Assembly (NCBI GenBank): GCA_011391125.1
Contig: JAABRE010000031.1
Location: forward strand, 1 to 54,409
Direction of reading: 5' to 3'
Source of the DNA: Synechococcales cyanobacterium S06
GTDB lineage: Bacteria > Cyanobacteriota > Cyanobacteriia > Cyanobacteriales > JAABRE01
DNA: 54,409 bases
The first letter of the stretch is position 1. Each line of letters starts with the position of its first letter. Under the pieces are notes generated by a model, which was not told where the DNA came from, did no database searches, and saw nothing but the letters and a program-made list of their open reading frames with translations. A program made the translations under genes and the position numbers. This document shows, piece by piece, positions 28,448 to 36,693 of this stretch.

Positions 28448-28783
28448 TTATTGCACCGCAAAATCGGTATATTTGCGTCGATTTGGTTTATAATATGCCA
28501 ACACAATATCCTCTTTAGGAACGCCCAATTCTACTAATTCGTTAGCAATTCCTATCTCTGTTCCGTCATGTTGAATCCAAATTTTTTCATTTTTCAAATC
28601 AATTTGGAACACACATCCTCTAATTCTTTCATTGCCATCCCAACCCACATTTAAAAGTTGATAATGATCCCTTTCTCGATCTAAAATTATTTGTACTTCA
28701 ATATCTCCATATTTAGGTTTATATTGGCTATATTCTTCGATAATTTTCTCAACATATTGACGATATTTTGTTATTTTATCCAT
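28448..28783 (-). CDS. xisI: XisI-like protein
   Basis: 111-aa XisI-type protein. It has the family start KITKYRQYVEKIIEEYSQYKP, then DIEVQIILDRERDHYQLLNVGWDG, RIRGCVFQIDLKNEKIWIQHDGTEIGIANELVELGVPKEDIVLAY. XisI was named for its part with XisF and XisH in excision of the fdxN element in heterocyst-forming Anabaena, but xisH-xisI pairs are widespread in cyanobacteria without such an element, and their function there is unsettled. It overlaps xisH by 13 bp. No site-specific recombinase is in the window. Confidence 0.92.
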   Translation of the reverse strand: MDKITKYRQYVEKIIEEYSQYKPKYGDIEVQIILDRERDHYQLLNVGWDGNERIRGCVFQIDLKNEKIWIQHDGTEIGIANELVELGVPKEDIVLAYYKPNRRKYTDFAVQ

Positions 28784-29187
28784 TGTTTGATAACCTCCTT
28801 ATCCACATCATAAACTATTAAATTAACTTGATATTTTAAGATGGCTTCCTGAGCAAATAAAAGTCGAAAAAATGCTTCATAAATATCTTCGGGTACTGCT
28901 AAATATAAGATTCGCTCTGGTTCTTTTTTTTCCAAAATTAAACGATAATTAAGGTATTGTCCTAATGCTGTATGGAATTGAGAAGTTAAAGAAGGTTGGT
29001 TAAAACTTTTTATTTCTACTGCGATTTTGTCGGTATTTTTTTCCGCCGCAATTATTTTTTCTGCTCCTAAATCCACATATAAATCCACTCCACCAAAATT
29101 AAGATATAAAGGATCATCGGTAATTTGCCATCCCTCTTTTATTAAAGCATTTTTAACTAGATTATGAAAAATATCTTTAGCTGACAT
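28771..29187 (-). CDS. xisH: XisH-like protein
   Basis: 138-aa XisH-family protein with a PD-(D/E)XK-like core: GGVDLYVDLGAEKIIAAEK and KIAVEIKSFNQPSLTSQFHTALGQYLNYR (E-I-K). MSAKDIFHNLVKNALIKEGW is the typical start. It precedes and overlaps xisI, the constant arrangement of this pair, which behaves in distribution like a toxin-antitoxin or defence module. The pair is divergent from ureC. Confidence 0.93.
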   Translation of the reverse strand: MSAKDIFHNLVKNALIKEGWQITDDPLYLNFGGVDLYVDLGAEKIIAAEKNTDKIAVEIKSFNQPSLTSQFHTALGQYLNYRLILEKKEPERILYLAVPEDIYEAFFRLLFAQEAILKYQVNLIVYDVDKEVIKQWIK

Positions 29188-29292
29188 ATAATATTTTTTA
29201 TCTTGATAAGAAAATTGGCAAAACTTTTTATTTATTATATAATTTAAAATACCTTATTAACCGTCAAATTTACTTTTTTAGAAGGCAAAATT

Positions 29293-30993
29293 ATGAGTTA
29301 CAAAATGGATCGTCGCGCCTATTCTCAAACCTACGGACCTACCGTTGGAGATCGCCTCCGACTGGCCGACACTGAACTAATCATCGAAGTTGAACAGGAC
29401 TTGAGCACCTACGGCGAAGAAGTCAAATTTGGCGGCGGGAAAGTCATCCGCGACGGAATGGGTCAGTCACCAATTTCGAGAGAAAATGGCGCAGTGGACC
29501 TGGTAATTACTAACGCCCTGATTCTCGACTGGTGGGGCATAATTAAGGCTGATATTGGCATAAAAGACGGCAAAATCGCCAAAATTGGCAAAGCTGGGAA
29601 TCCCTATATTCAAGATAATGTGAATATAATCATTGGACCAGGGACCGAAATTGTCGCTGGAGAAGGGATGATTTTAACAGCCGGTGGCATTGATTCGCAC
29701 ATCCATTTCATTTGTCCCCAACAAATAGAAACGGCGATCGCCTCCGGAATTACCACCATGATCGGAGGAGGGACTGGTCCAGCCACGGGGACGAATGCTA
29801 CAACCTGTACGCCGGGGGAATGGAATATGTATAGAATGTTACAAGCAGCTGAGGCATTCCCCATGAATTTCGGCTTCTTAGGAAAGGGAAATAGTAGCCA
29901 ACCAGAAGGTTTAAAAGAGCAGATCGTAGCTGGTGCAATGGGTTTGAAGCTCCATGAAGATTGGGGAACTACACCTGCTACCATTGACACCTGTCTCAGT
30001 ATTGCGGATGAATATGACGTACAAGTAGCAATTCATACCGACACTCTCAATGAAGCTGGCTTCGTTGAAGATACCATCGCAGCCTTTAAAAACCGCGTCA
30101 TTCACACCTATCACACCGAAGGAGCGGGAGGTGGTCATGCACCTGATATAATCAAGGTGTGCGGCGAAAGCAACGTTTTGCCTTCTTCCACCAACCCAAC
30201 TCGACCTTATACCGTCAACACCCTTGAAGAACATCTCGACATGTTGATGGTTTGTCACCACCTCGATCGCAGTATCCCCGAAGACGTGGCCTTTGCGGAA
30301 TCTCGCATTCGTCGGGAAACCATCGCTGCTGAAGATATACTGCACGATTTGGGCGCTTTCAGCATGATTGCTTCCGATTCCCAGGCCATGGGCAGGGTTG
30401 GGGAAGTTATCATTAGAACTTGGCAAACTGCCCATAAAATGAAGGTGCAACGGGGAACTTTGTCAGGAGATAATGACAATTTACGGGCTAAAAGGTACGT
30501 TGCTAAATATACCATTAATCCGGCGATCGCCCATGGAATAGCAGATCATGTTGGTTCGGTGGAAGAGGGAAAATTGGCGGATTTGTGTTTGTGGAAACCG
30601 GCATTTTTCGGCGTGAAACCGGAATTGGTGATTAAAGGAGGCATGATTGCTTGGTCACAAATGGGCGATGCCAATGCAAGTATCCCTACTCCCCAACCCG
30701 TTTACATGAGACCAATGTTTGGTTCTTTTGGAAAGGCGATCGCGGCCACCTCCTTGACCTTTGTTTCACAGGCTGCGATCAAGGCGGGAATTTCTGCTAA
30801 AATAGGATTAACAAAACCCGTAGTTGCTGTTAGAAATACCAGAAATTTAAGCAAAAAAGACATGAAATTAAATGATTTATTGCCTAAAATAGAAGTAGAT
30901 CCCGAAACTTATGAAGTCAGAGCCGATGGTGAATTATTAACCTGTGAACCAGCGACTATTTTACCCATGGCTCAACGTTATTTCTTATTTTAA
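29293..30993 (+). CDS. ureC: Urease subunit alpha
   Basis: Catalytic subunit of the nickel urease, which hydrolyses urea to ammonia and carbamate in the cytoplasm. 566 aa, normal length. Nickel and active-site signatures are all visible: HIHFICPQQ, the carbamylated lysine in [36 protein letters not shown], the flap histidine region VCHHLD, and SDSQAMGR. ureA, ureB and accessory genes are not nearby; cyanobacteria often scatter urease genes. GC content is higher at its 5' end than in its neighbours. Its stop codon overlaps the next ATG (TAATG). Confidence 0.97.
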   Translation: MSYKMDRRAYSQTYGPTVGDRLRLADTELIIEVEQDLSTYGEEVKFGGGKVIRDGMGQSPISRENGAVDLVITNALILDWWGIIKADIGIKDGKIAKIGKAGNPYIQDNVNIIIGPGTEIVAGEGMILTAGGIDSHIHFICPQQIETAIASGITTMIGGGTGPATGTNATTCTPGEWNMYRMLQAAEAFPMNFGFLGKGNSSQPEGLKEQIVAGAMGLKLHEDWGTTPATIDTCLSIADEYDVQVAIHTDTLNEAGFVEDTIAAFKNRVIHTYHTEGAGGGHAPDIIKVCGESNVLPSSTNPTRPYTVNTLEEHLDMLMVCHHLDRSIPEDVAFAESRIRRETIAAEDILHDLGAFSMIASDSQAMGRVGEVIIRTWQTAHKMKVQRGTLSGDNDNLRAKRYVAKYTINPAIAHGIADHVGSVEEGKLADLCLWKPAFFGVKPELVIKGGMIAWSQMGDANASIPTPQPVYMRPMFGSFGKAIAATSLTFVSQAAIKAGISAKIGLTKPVVAVRNTRNLSKKDMKLNDLLPKIEVDPETYEVRADGELLTCEPATILPMAQRYFLF

Positions 30994-31193
30994 TGAAAAT
31001 GCCAAAAAAAGACATTATACAAATTAATGAAATAGCGAGAGAATTTAAGATGAATTCAGATCAAAGAAAAGAATTTGGTTACTTTTTAGAAGAAGAAAAG
31101 CGATTAGGATATGGAGGAACAAAAAATGATAGAGGTGATTTTATCTATCAAGAATTAAGAGAAAAAGCGAGAGAATTTTTAGGACTTAATTAA
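30993..31193 (+). CDS. Small protein resembling polymorphic-toxin C-terminal tails, 66 aa
   Basis: Charged, helical 66-aa product: DIIQINEIAREFKMNSDQRKEFGYFLEEEKR then GTKNDRGDFIYQELREKAREFLGL. The pattern of a helical pair ending in (D/N)F.YQELR..A.EF recalls the last residues of several secreted polymorphic toxins, which would make this a detached tail, but this is memory only. The ATG overlaps the ureC stop (TAATG); a second ATG two codons later is possible. It may be coupled to ureC translation without any link to urease. Confidence 0.45.
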   Translation: MKMPKKDIIQINEIAREFKMNSDQRKEFGYFLEEEKRLGYGGTKNDRGDFIYQELREKAREFLGLN

Positions 31194-31204
31194 AGGTAAA
31201 CAAG

Positions 31205-31729
31205 ATGGATTATATAACAAAAAAAATTAAAAAATCAGAAGATTTAGAAGATATTAAGCGAATCCTACAAGGAATGATAGGAGAAATTTGTTGGCAAACA
31301 AGCGTAAGTTATGGAGAAGAATTAGACTTACATATTGGTGATAAAATACCTTATGAAGAAAAGTCTATGAGAGGGAAATTAAAAGGAAGTTGGATATTAG
31401 GGTCAAGATGCACAGATTGGGAATTAAAATTAGGAAATAAACTAATAGTTAATTCTCAATCAGACAAGATAATCGACAAAATTTCAGTGATAGAAAATCA
31501 GACTATTACTGACATTAATATTAGTTATCCCGAGTTAATATTGAGCTTAAAATTTAGTAATCAATGTGAATTTAGCATCTTACCAGACTTAGAAGATGAC
31601 TCAGGAGTTTCTTGTTGGGAATTATTTGCTCCCAACCATAAATTATTACAAATTGAACCGAATTATTTATGGTCTTACTTGCCTTCAGATATACCAATCA
31701 ATTATAATAAATTAACATTAGGAGTCTAA
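31205..31729 (+). CDS. Uncharacterised protein, possible immunity-like protein, 174 aa
   Basis: Soluble protein of mixed composition. The section KLKGSWILGSRCTDWELKLGNKLIVNSQSDKIID and later LILSLKFSNQCEFSILPDLEDDSGVSCWELF suggests a beta-rich fold with conserved tryptophans, a style common in immunity and DUF6188-like proteins. I cannot assign a family. It starts 12 bp after the 66-aa gene, so they could form a small toxin-tail/immunity pair. The next gene follows after 3 bp, indicating one transcript. Confidence 0.5.
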   Translation: MDYITKKIKKSEDLEDIKRILQGMIGEICWQTSVSYGEELDLHIGDKIPYEEKSMRGKLKGSWILGSRCTDWELKLGNKLIVNSQSDKIIDKISVIENQTITDINISYPELILSLKFSNQCEFSILPDLEDDSGVSCWELFAPNHKLLQIEPNYLWSYLPSDIPINYNKLTLGV

Positions 31730-31731
31730 TC

Positions 31732-32595
31732 ATGGCTAAAAACTATTTTACTACCAATAATTCCGAAGAATTGCCGAGAATTAATCGAGAAATTATTAAC
31801 TGGTTTAAAGAAAAACAATACGAAATAGATGCGACAACTTTAGAAGGTAAATATTTTATTCAAGCGAAAAAAACTGGCGCAATTAGAACCTTAATCGGCG
31901 CAAATTTAGCCTTTAAAGTTAGTATATATTGGTCAGATACTTACAGCGTCGAAAGAGAATTTATCATTGAAACAACTATTGGGAAATGGATCACAAATAT
32001 TGCGGGAGCAGGTTTTACTTCGTTATTTTTTGGCGGTATTCCCTTATTTATTGGCGCAGCAAATGCGGGATGGGCTTTAATTTTAGAGAGTGAATTAATT
32101 TCTTATTTAGAAAAGACATTAAACCTGAAAAAAGTAAGTAAAATTGAGACAACTCCCGTTTATAATCCCGAAATTTCATCACCAATAATTGAGGTATCTT
32201 CTAAAAATATTAATGTTTCTAATGCCCGAAAAAAAGCAGAACAAAAATTACAAGAAGACTTGCAAAAAATACAAGAAGCCTTGACAATTGGTTTAATTAG
32301 TGACACCGAATTTAAACAGAAAAAATCGAATTTAGAGGATAGAATAGACGAATATGAAGCCGAATTTTTAATAGATGAAAAGGTAGAACAACTGCAAAAA
32401 GTTTTTGCTGAAGGTATCATAGATACCATTGAATACGAATTAAAACTAAAAGAAATTCATGAAAAAGTAGAAAATGAAATTATTAATAGACGACAAGGAG
32501 AAAAAAAAGCGGTGAAAATTGCTAAATTAAAAGAAGCATTGAATAATGGTATTTTGACCGAAGAAGAATACAAAAATAAAGTAGAACAACTTTAA
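31732..32595 (+). CDS. Membrane protein with SHOCT-like repeats
   Basis: 287 aa. The N-terminal 90 residues form a soluble domain (INREIINWFKEKQYEIDATTLEGKYFIQAKK), then one hydrophobic segment (WITNIAGAGFTSLFFGGIPLFIGAANAGWALIL). The C-terminal half has three SHOCT-like helical units: LQKIQEALTIGLISDTEFKQKK, LQKVFAEGIIDTIEYELKL and LKEALNNGILTEEEYKNKV. SHOCT segments are oligomerisation or binding modules in many membrane-linked proteins. It lies 2 bp after the previous gene and 3 bp before the next. Confidence 0.6.
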   Translation: MAKNYFTTNNSEELPRINREIINWFKEKQYEIDATTLEGKYFIQAKKTGAIRTLIGANLAFKVSIYWSDTYSVEREFIIETTIGKWITNIAGAGFTSLFFGGIPLFIGAANAGWALILESELISYLEKTLNLKKVSKIETTPVYNPEISSPIIEVSSKNINVSNARKKAEQKLQEDLQKIQEALTIGLISDTEFKQKKSNLEDRIDEYEAEFLIDEKVEQLQKVFAEGIIDTIEYELKLKEIHEKVENEIINRRQGEKKAVKIAKLKEALNNGILTEEEYKNKVEQL

Positions 32596-32598
32596 ATT

Positions 32599-32922
32599 AT
32601 GCTTAAATCTCTGTATTTATTAAGTTTAATAACGATGGTAACTGTAAAAACAACCATACCCACAGACACAATAATTAATAATAAAAATACAGAGACTTTA
32701 AGTATCATAAAATATACTAAAACTCAAGTAAATTTAAAAGAAAATTTACAGCAATTTTTAACAGAATTATTTACCAAAGATGGCAGAAAACCAACCGACG
32801 TAGAATTTGTCGATGATGATAGTGAAAAAATGTTAACTAAATACGGATTTTTTTTCCAAATATTTACATTTTTATTTATTTTAATGGCAATTCATAGTCT
32901 ATTTTTTCATAATAAAAAATAA
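32599..32922 (+). CDS. Small membrane protein, 107 aa, unknown function
   Basis: Starts with a hydrophobic helix (LKSLYLLSLITMVTVKTT), carries about 60 polar residues including LQQFLTELFTKDGRKPTDVEFVDDD, and ends with a second membrane helix (YGFFFQIFTFLFILMAIHSLFF) and a basic tail. The polar part would lie between two membrane helices. It ends the operon begun at 30993. A perfect hairpin follows 5 bp after the stop. No family recognised. Confidence 0.55.
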   Translation: MLKSLYLLSLITMVTVKTTIPTDTIINNKNTETLSIIKYTKTQVNLKENLQQFLTELFTKDGRKPTDVEFVDDDSEKMLTKYGFFFQIFTFLFILMAIHSLFFHNKK

Positions 32923-32926
32923 GCAA

Positions 32927-32953
32927 AATCAGATTTTTTCAAAAAATCTGATT
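32927..32953 (+). terminator. Hairpin terminator after the 32599 gene
   Basis: AATCAGATTTTTT and AAAAAATCTGATT are exact complements separated by one base, giving a long AT-rich stem just after the stop codon. The same AATC(C/A)GATTTT style is used at 35210 and 48023, so it is a repeated terminator form in this genome. Confidence 0.65.
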
Positions 32954-32971
32954 ATTACACATTAAAATGTA

Positions 32972-33074
32972 TATAGCAATTTCCGATTAAATGTTATTTA
33001 TCCCTCACCCCCTACCCCCTCATCCCAAAGGGAGAGGGGGAAAGTGAGGTAAAATGTCAAATGAAAATGCTATA
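32972..33074. mobile_element. 103-bp MITE with TATAGCA ends and inner hairpin
   Basis: Ends TATAGCAATTTC and GAAAATGCTATA are inverted copies. Inside is a hairpin CCTCACCCCCTACCCCC...GGGAGAGGGGGAAAGTGAGG. Size and ends match the element at 49918-50021 (104 bp), while the inner hairpin core (CCCTCATCCCAAAGGGAGAGGGG) is shared with the otherwise unrelated MITE at 47209-47387. It lies in the gap before murJ. Confidence 0.7.
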
Positions 33075-33110
33075 ATAAACAGTTACTTTTAACTAAAAAC
33101 TATTTATTAA

Positions 33111-34703
33111 ATGTCAGAAACAAAGGAAAAATCATTAGCTAAAATATCGGGAATTGTCGGAATTGCAACATTAATTAGTAAGCTTTTCGGATTAGTCAGG
33201 GAGCAACTCGTAGCAGCAGCTTTCGGTATTGGTGTAGTTGTCAATGCCTATTCCTACGCCTACGTTATCCCCGGTTTTCTCTTAATATTATTAGGAGGAA
33301 TAAATGGACCTTTTCATAGTGCTTTAATTAGTGTACTTTCAAAGAGGGATAAAAAAGACGCAGCTCCTTTAGTAGAAACTGTCACAACTTTGGTCAGTTT
33401 AATATTAATAATAGTGGCAATTTTGCTGTTTATTTTTGCCGGTATTTCCATTGATATATTAGCTCCGGGTTTACAAAGTGATGTGCGAGAAATGGCCATT
33501 TTACAATTACAAATTATGGCCCCTTTAGCCGTATTTGCTGGCTTAATCGGCATAGGTTTCGGCACATTAAATGCAGCAAATGTTTATTGGCTTCCTAGTA
33601 TTAGTCCCCTATTTTCCAGCGTTACTTTAGTAATTGGAGTCGGCTTTTTATTATGGTTTTTAGGAGATAAAATAGACGCTCCAGAATACGTTAAATTAGG
33701 GAGTGTAGTGCTTGCTGGGACCACTTTAGTAGGCGGAATTTTACAGTGGTTAGTGCAGTTAATTCCCCAGTCAAAAGCTGGTATGGGAAAGCTAAGATTA
33801 AGGTTTGATTGGAAGATTCCCGGAGTCATGGATGTAATTAAAGTGATGGGTCCGGCTACCCTTTCTTCTGGTATGTTACATATTAATGTTTATACTGATT
33901 TATATTTTGCTTCCTATATCGCCAATGCTGCCGCAGCCATGCGTTATGCTAACTTTATTGTGCTGACACCTTTAGGCATAATTTCTAACATGATTTTAGT
34001 GCCTTTTATGCCCATATTTTCGCGTTTAACTGCTCAAGAAAACTGGCCAGAATTAAAATTACGCATTCGTCAAGGATTATTATTAACGGCTTTAACCATG
34101 TTACCTTTAACCGCAATTTTTATCGCTTTAAGTGTACCAATTGTGAAGGTAATTTATGAAAGGGGGATGTTTAAATCAGATGCTTCGGCCATGGTTGCAC
34201 CGGTATTAATGGCCTACGGTGTAGGGATGTTTTTTTATTTAGCAAGGGATGTTTTAGTAAGGGTATTTTACGCGTTAGGAGACGGAGAAACCCCTTTTAG
34301 AATTTCCATTGGTAACATTTTTCTTAATGGTATTCTTGACTATTTATTAGTGGATGCTTTTGCAACTCCGGGGTTAGTTTTTGCGACCATTGGTGTTAAT
34401 GTTGTTTCCCTTATTTTAATGTTAGGAATCTTACATAAACGTTTAAATGGATTTCCTTTGGGAGAGTGGGGAATGGCACTTTTCGGGTTAGTTATTGCCA
34501 CCATAATTTCTGGTTTTGCTAGTTGGGGAGTTAACTTAGGTTTTACCCAATTATTTAACAGCAATAACCTGTTTTTACTATTAATACAATTAGGAATATC
34601 AACCTTAGTTGCCTTAGTTATTTTTGCCCTAATTGCCCTGCAATTAAAATTACCAGAAGTGGAAATGTTAGCAACTCGTATTCGGCAAAAATTAAGGCGA
34701 TAA
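33111..34703 (+). CDS. murJ: Lipid II flippase MurJ
   Basis: Moves lipid II across the inner membrane for peptidoglycan synthesis (formerly MviN). 530 aa with about 14 membrane helices, the normal size. The N-terminus SGIVGIATLISKLFGLVREQLVAAAFGIG is characteristic, as are the loops YERGMFKSDASAMVAPVLMAYGVGMFFYLARDVLVRVFYALGDGETP and the conserved arginines there. It stands alone, between repeat-rich spacers. Confidence 0.95.
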   Translation: MSETKEKSLAKISGIVGIATLISKLFGLVREQLVAAAFGIGVVVNAYSYAYVIPGFLLILLGGINGPFHSALISVLSKRDKKDAAPLVETVTTLVSLILIIVAILLFIFAGISIDILAPGLQSDVREMAILQLQIMAPLAVFAGLIGIGFGTLNAANVYWLPSISPLFSSVTLVIGVGFLLWFLGDKIDAPEYVKLGSVVLAGTTLVGGILQWLVQLIPQSKAGMGKLRLRFDWKIPGVMDVIKVMGPATLSSGMLHINVYTDLYFASYIANAAAAMRYANFIVLTPLGIISNMILVPFMPIFSRLTAQENWPELKLRIRQGLLLTALTMLPLTAIFIALSVPIVKVIYERGMFKSDASAMVAPVLMAYGVGMFFYLARDVLVRVFYALGDGETPFRISIGNIFLNGILDYLLVDAFATPGLVFATIGVNVVSLILMLGILHKRLNGFPLGEWGMALFGLVIATIISGFASWGVNLGFTQLFNSNNLFLLLIQLGISTLVALVIFALIALQLKLPEVEMLATRIRQKLRR

Positions 34704-34818
34704 ATTCTCCTAATTTAAAAATCAGATTTAAAAAAATCAGATTTTTAAACCCTTTTTAAGGATTACCAATTATGCCAAATATTTTCGCCAATCCTCCTAA
34801 AATGGCCACAATTAAAAT

Positions 34819-34859
34819 GATGTACCCCCCTACCCCCCCTTGAAAGGGGGGAAGTTACC
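34819..34859. repeat. 41-bp palindromic insertion with GAT duplication
   Basis: A hairpin unit (TACCCCCCTACCCCCCCTTGAAAGGGGGG type) bounded by GAT on both sides (34819-34821 and 34860-34862). Removing 41 bp restores an open frame on the minus strand from 35126 to a stop at 34756. Similar C/G-run palindromes occur at 47182-47208 and 47388-47453. Confidence 0.75.
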
Positions 34860-35126
34860 GATTAAAACTCCACGATTAACAAACTCTTGAAACTCCATTC
34901 TTTTTCCAATTCTTTCCACCTTTTCTTCGACTATTTTAACTTCACCTTTTAAGTCAGTTTCAACCCGTTTAATTTCACCTTCTAAACGAATTTGACCAAT
35001 TTTTAAATCGGTAATATCCTCCTGCATTTTTTCTAATTTTTGGTCAATTTTATTAAACCTTTGTTCAAAACTCGAAAATTTCTGATCTAGATATTCTTTT
35101 AAATCCTGTTCAATGGTGACTGACAT
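34830..35126 (-). CDS. Coiled-coil protein, C-terminus truncated by a repeat insertion
   Basis: 98 aa as it now reads. Residues 1-82 form a coiled coil with heptads FEQRFNKIDQKLEKMQEDITDLKIGQIRLEGEIKRVE and the family-like end EFQEFVNRGVLI. The last residues (GNFPPFKGG) come from a 41-bp palindromic insertion that brings a stop codon. Beyond the insertion the minus strand continues ATC ATT TTA ATT GTG, encoding IILIVAILGGLAKIFGIIGNP and a stop at 34756. The original protein therefore carried a C-terminal membrane anchor, now lost. Expression of the short form is uncertain. Confidence 0.7.
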   Translation of the reverse strand: MSVTIEQDLKEYLDQKFSSFEQRFNKIDQKLEKMQEDITDLKIGQIRLEGEIKRVETDLKGEVKIVEEKVERIGKRMEFQEFVNRGVLIGNFPPFKGG

Positions 35127-35209
35127 CTGTTAAACTCCTCTTAGTATTCTTTTTGGATCTAGGTTAAATCCTTCTCCTTTTCTTATTTTATCTTAATTAC
35201 TTAAATTAA

Positions 35210-35238
35210 AAATCCGATTTTTTAGCAAAATCGGATTT
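35210..35238. terminator. Hairpin between convergent/adjacent genes
   Basis: AAATCCGATTTT, loop TTAGC, AAAATCGGATTT: a perfect 12-bp stem with T-rich flanks. It lies 9 bp past the stop of the DUF2839 gene on the minus strand and is suited to terminating it. The same stem with loop TTTAC occurs at 48023-48051. Confidence 0.75.
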
Positions 35239-35246
35239 CCACACTT

Positions 35247-35459
35247 TTAATCAACGTTCCACCAACCAAAACCTGGTCCAATTACCCTGACAGTTAACCA
35301 GAGAATGACCATTGCACCAATGCCAAGCCAAGCGCCTTTCGTGGTAATCTCGTAAAATTGTTGCCCTTGGGTTTTCGTAATTGGTAACCAAGAATAAACC
35401 CTTTCTTCTTTACCGTAATCTTCGCCTAAATTTGTTTTTCTTCGTTTTGCTTCGCCCAT
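35247..35459 (-). CDS. DUF2839 domain-containing protein
   Basis: 70-aa cyanobacterial protein. It opens with MGEAKRRKTNLGEDYG, a SecA-tail-like metal-binding start, then WLPITKTQGQQFYEITTKGAWLGIGAMVILWLTVRVIGPGFGWW with one membrane helix near residues 42-62. DUF2839 is conserved across cyanobacteria but its function is not known to me. A perfect hairpin terminator follows the stop codon. Confidence 0.92.
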   Translation of the reverse strand: MGEAKRRKTNLGEDYGKEERVYSWLPITKTQGQQFYEITTKGAWLGIGAMVILWLTVRVIGPGFGWWNVD

Positions 35460-35551
35460 ATTTGCTGTTATGATAAATGAGGATTTTGATTAATTATAGT
35501 TTATCAAAGTTAGCTTAATCCTTAAAAAATATCGTAAAAAAATTAATAATT

Positions 35552-36340
35552 ATGAACAAATTTAAAATTTCCGCCAAAAAACTGCTCACTTCTTTAAGTA
35601 AAATCAACCAAAAATTAATGATAAAAACCTTAATTATTTTATTAATTGGGTTAATTAGTTATACCGGTTTAGCTTACGCTTCCGTTAAAATTGATGCCGA
35701 TTTTGAGGCTAAAGTTTTGCAAATTATTAAAGATAATCCCCAAGCAATTCTCGATTCTGTGAATAATTATCGACAACAACAAGAGCAAAAAACTGAGCAG
35801 GAAAAACAATCTTTTTTACAGGAATTAACCAAAAATCCAAGTCAATTAATTGGTAATTCTCCCACCAAAGGAGCTAAAAATAATAAAATTATCTTAGCAG
35901 AATTTTCTGATTTTCAATGTCCTTTTTGTGCTAAAGCTGCTCTAACTTTAGATGAATTTATGGCGAAACATGGCACTGAAGTTACCTTAGTTTATAAACA
36001 TTTTCCCCTAGTACAAATTCATGAACAAGCAATTCCCGCTGCTCAGGCTTCTTGGGCGGCCTATCAACAAGGCAAGTTTTGGGAATACCATGACGCACTT
36101 TTTAAGGAGCAAAATAAATTAGGAGAAGACTTTTATTTAGACTTAGCAAAATCCTTGAATTTAGATTTACAAAAGTTTAATTTCGATCGCCAAAAAGCTC
36201 CCCAAGAAATTATCAAAGATGTGGAAATTGGTAAGAAATTAGGAATTAATGGTACACCCTTTTTTATTATTAATGGTAAAACTTTTTCTGGTGCTTTAAA
36301 TTTAGAAGATTTGGAAGAGATTTTAGCAAAAGTTAGATAA
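35552..36340 (+). CDS. DsbA family thiol-disulfide oxidoreductase
   Basis: 262-aa membrane-anchored, periplasmic or lumenal thioredoxin-fold protein. An N-terminal helix (IKTLIILLIGLISYTGLAYAS, about residues 27-47) serves as anchor or signal. The catalytic motif CPFC sits in LAEFSDFQCPFCAKAALTLDEF, followed by LVYKHFPLVQIHEQAIPAAQASWAAYQQGKFWEYHDALF and the cis-proline loop GINGTPFFIINGKTFSG. This is the Thioredoxin_4/BdbD-like layout. It probably forms or exchanges disulfides outside the cytoplasm. No DsbB/VKOR partner is adjacent. Confidence 0.9.
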   Translation: MNKFKISAKKLLTSLSKINQKLMIKTLIILLIGLISYTGLAYASVKIDADFEAKVLQIIKDNPQAILDSVNNYRQQQEQKTEQEKQSFLQELTKNPSQLIGNSPTKGAKNNKIILAEFSDFQCPFCAKAALTLDEFMAKHGTEVTLVYKHFPLVQIHEQAIPAAQASWAAYQQGKFWEYHDALFKEQNKLGEDFYLDLAKSLNLDLQKFNFDRQKAPQEIIKDVEIGKKLGINGTPFFIINGKTFSGALNLEDLEEILAKVR

Positions 36341-36365
36341 TTAATAAACTAAGTTTGTAGTTATA

Positions 36366-36489
36366 TAGTAATTCCAATTAAGATTAGAACAGTTAAAAAA
36401 TAGGTTCGTAGTTGCGCTTTAGCGCTTCTTAGGACTAAAGTCCAACAACAAACTAAAAACTTTTGTTTAATTTTTATTTGGAATTACTA
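36366..36489. mobile_element. 124-bp MITE, copy 1 (inverted relative to copies 2 and 3)
   Basis: Bounded by TA and by TAGTAATTCCAA / TTGGAATTACTA. The middle holds two adjacent palindromes, GCGCTTTAGCGC and GGACTAAAGTCC. It is the reverse complement of the copies at 38029-38152 and 54172-54295, all 124 bp with few differences. TA borders suggest mobilisation by an IS630/Tc1-mariner type transposase, which is not encoded in the window. Confidence 0.85.
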
Positions 36490-36560
36490 GAATAGCCATG
36501 TTATCTAATCAGCTAAAATAGTAGTAAACTGGAGTTAAACATTATCAATCGTCTCCAAAA

Positions 36561-36674
36561 ATGAATTGTTTAACTCCTACTCAAGTTGATTGCAAATTTT
36601 GCTACCATCCCAAAACCCTAGCAGAATGGGCAGACCAAGGGAAAATAGAGTATAATAATTTATATTATTACTGA
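36561..36674 (+). pseudogene. Remnant of an IS607-type TnpA (MerR-like HTH end)
   Basis: A 37-codon frame, MNCLTPTQVDCKFCYHPKTL, then AEWADQGKIEY, stops at 36672. The arrangement 'LTP.QV....F.Y.PKTL..WAD.GKI.Y' fits the winged-helix start of IS607 serine recombinases, which continue with a TPGGHRRY segment that is missing here. It lies 19 bp before tnpB, where tnpA belongs. The recombinase has therefore lost its catalytic domain. Confidence 0.5.
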
Positions 36675-36693
36675 GTTGAAAAGCAATTAAATT

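Noticed and set aside
28448-29187. xisH/xisI as sign of a developmentally excised element
   Set aside because: No recombinase or paired excision sites were seen, and this gene pair is widespread in cyanobacteria lacking such elements.
29293-30993. Stand-alone ureC as evidence of horizontal transfer or a broken urease operon
   Set aside because: Scattered urease genes are normal in cyanobacteria, and all catalytic motifs are intact.
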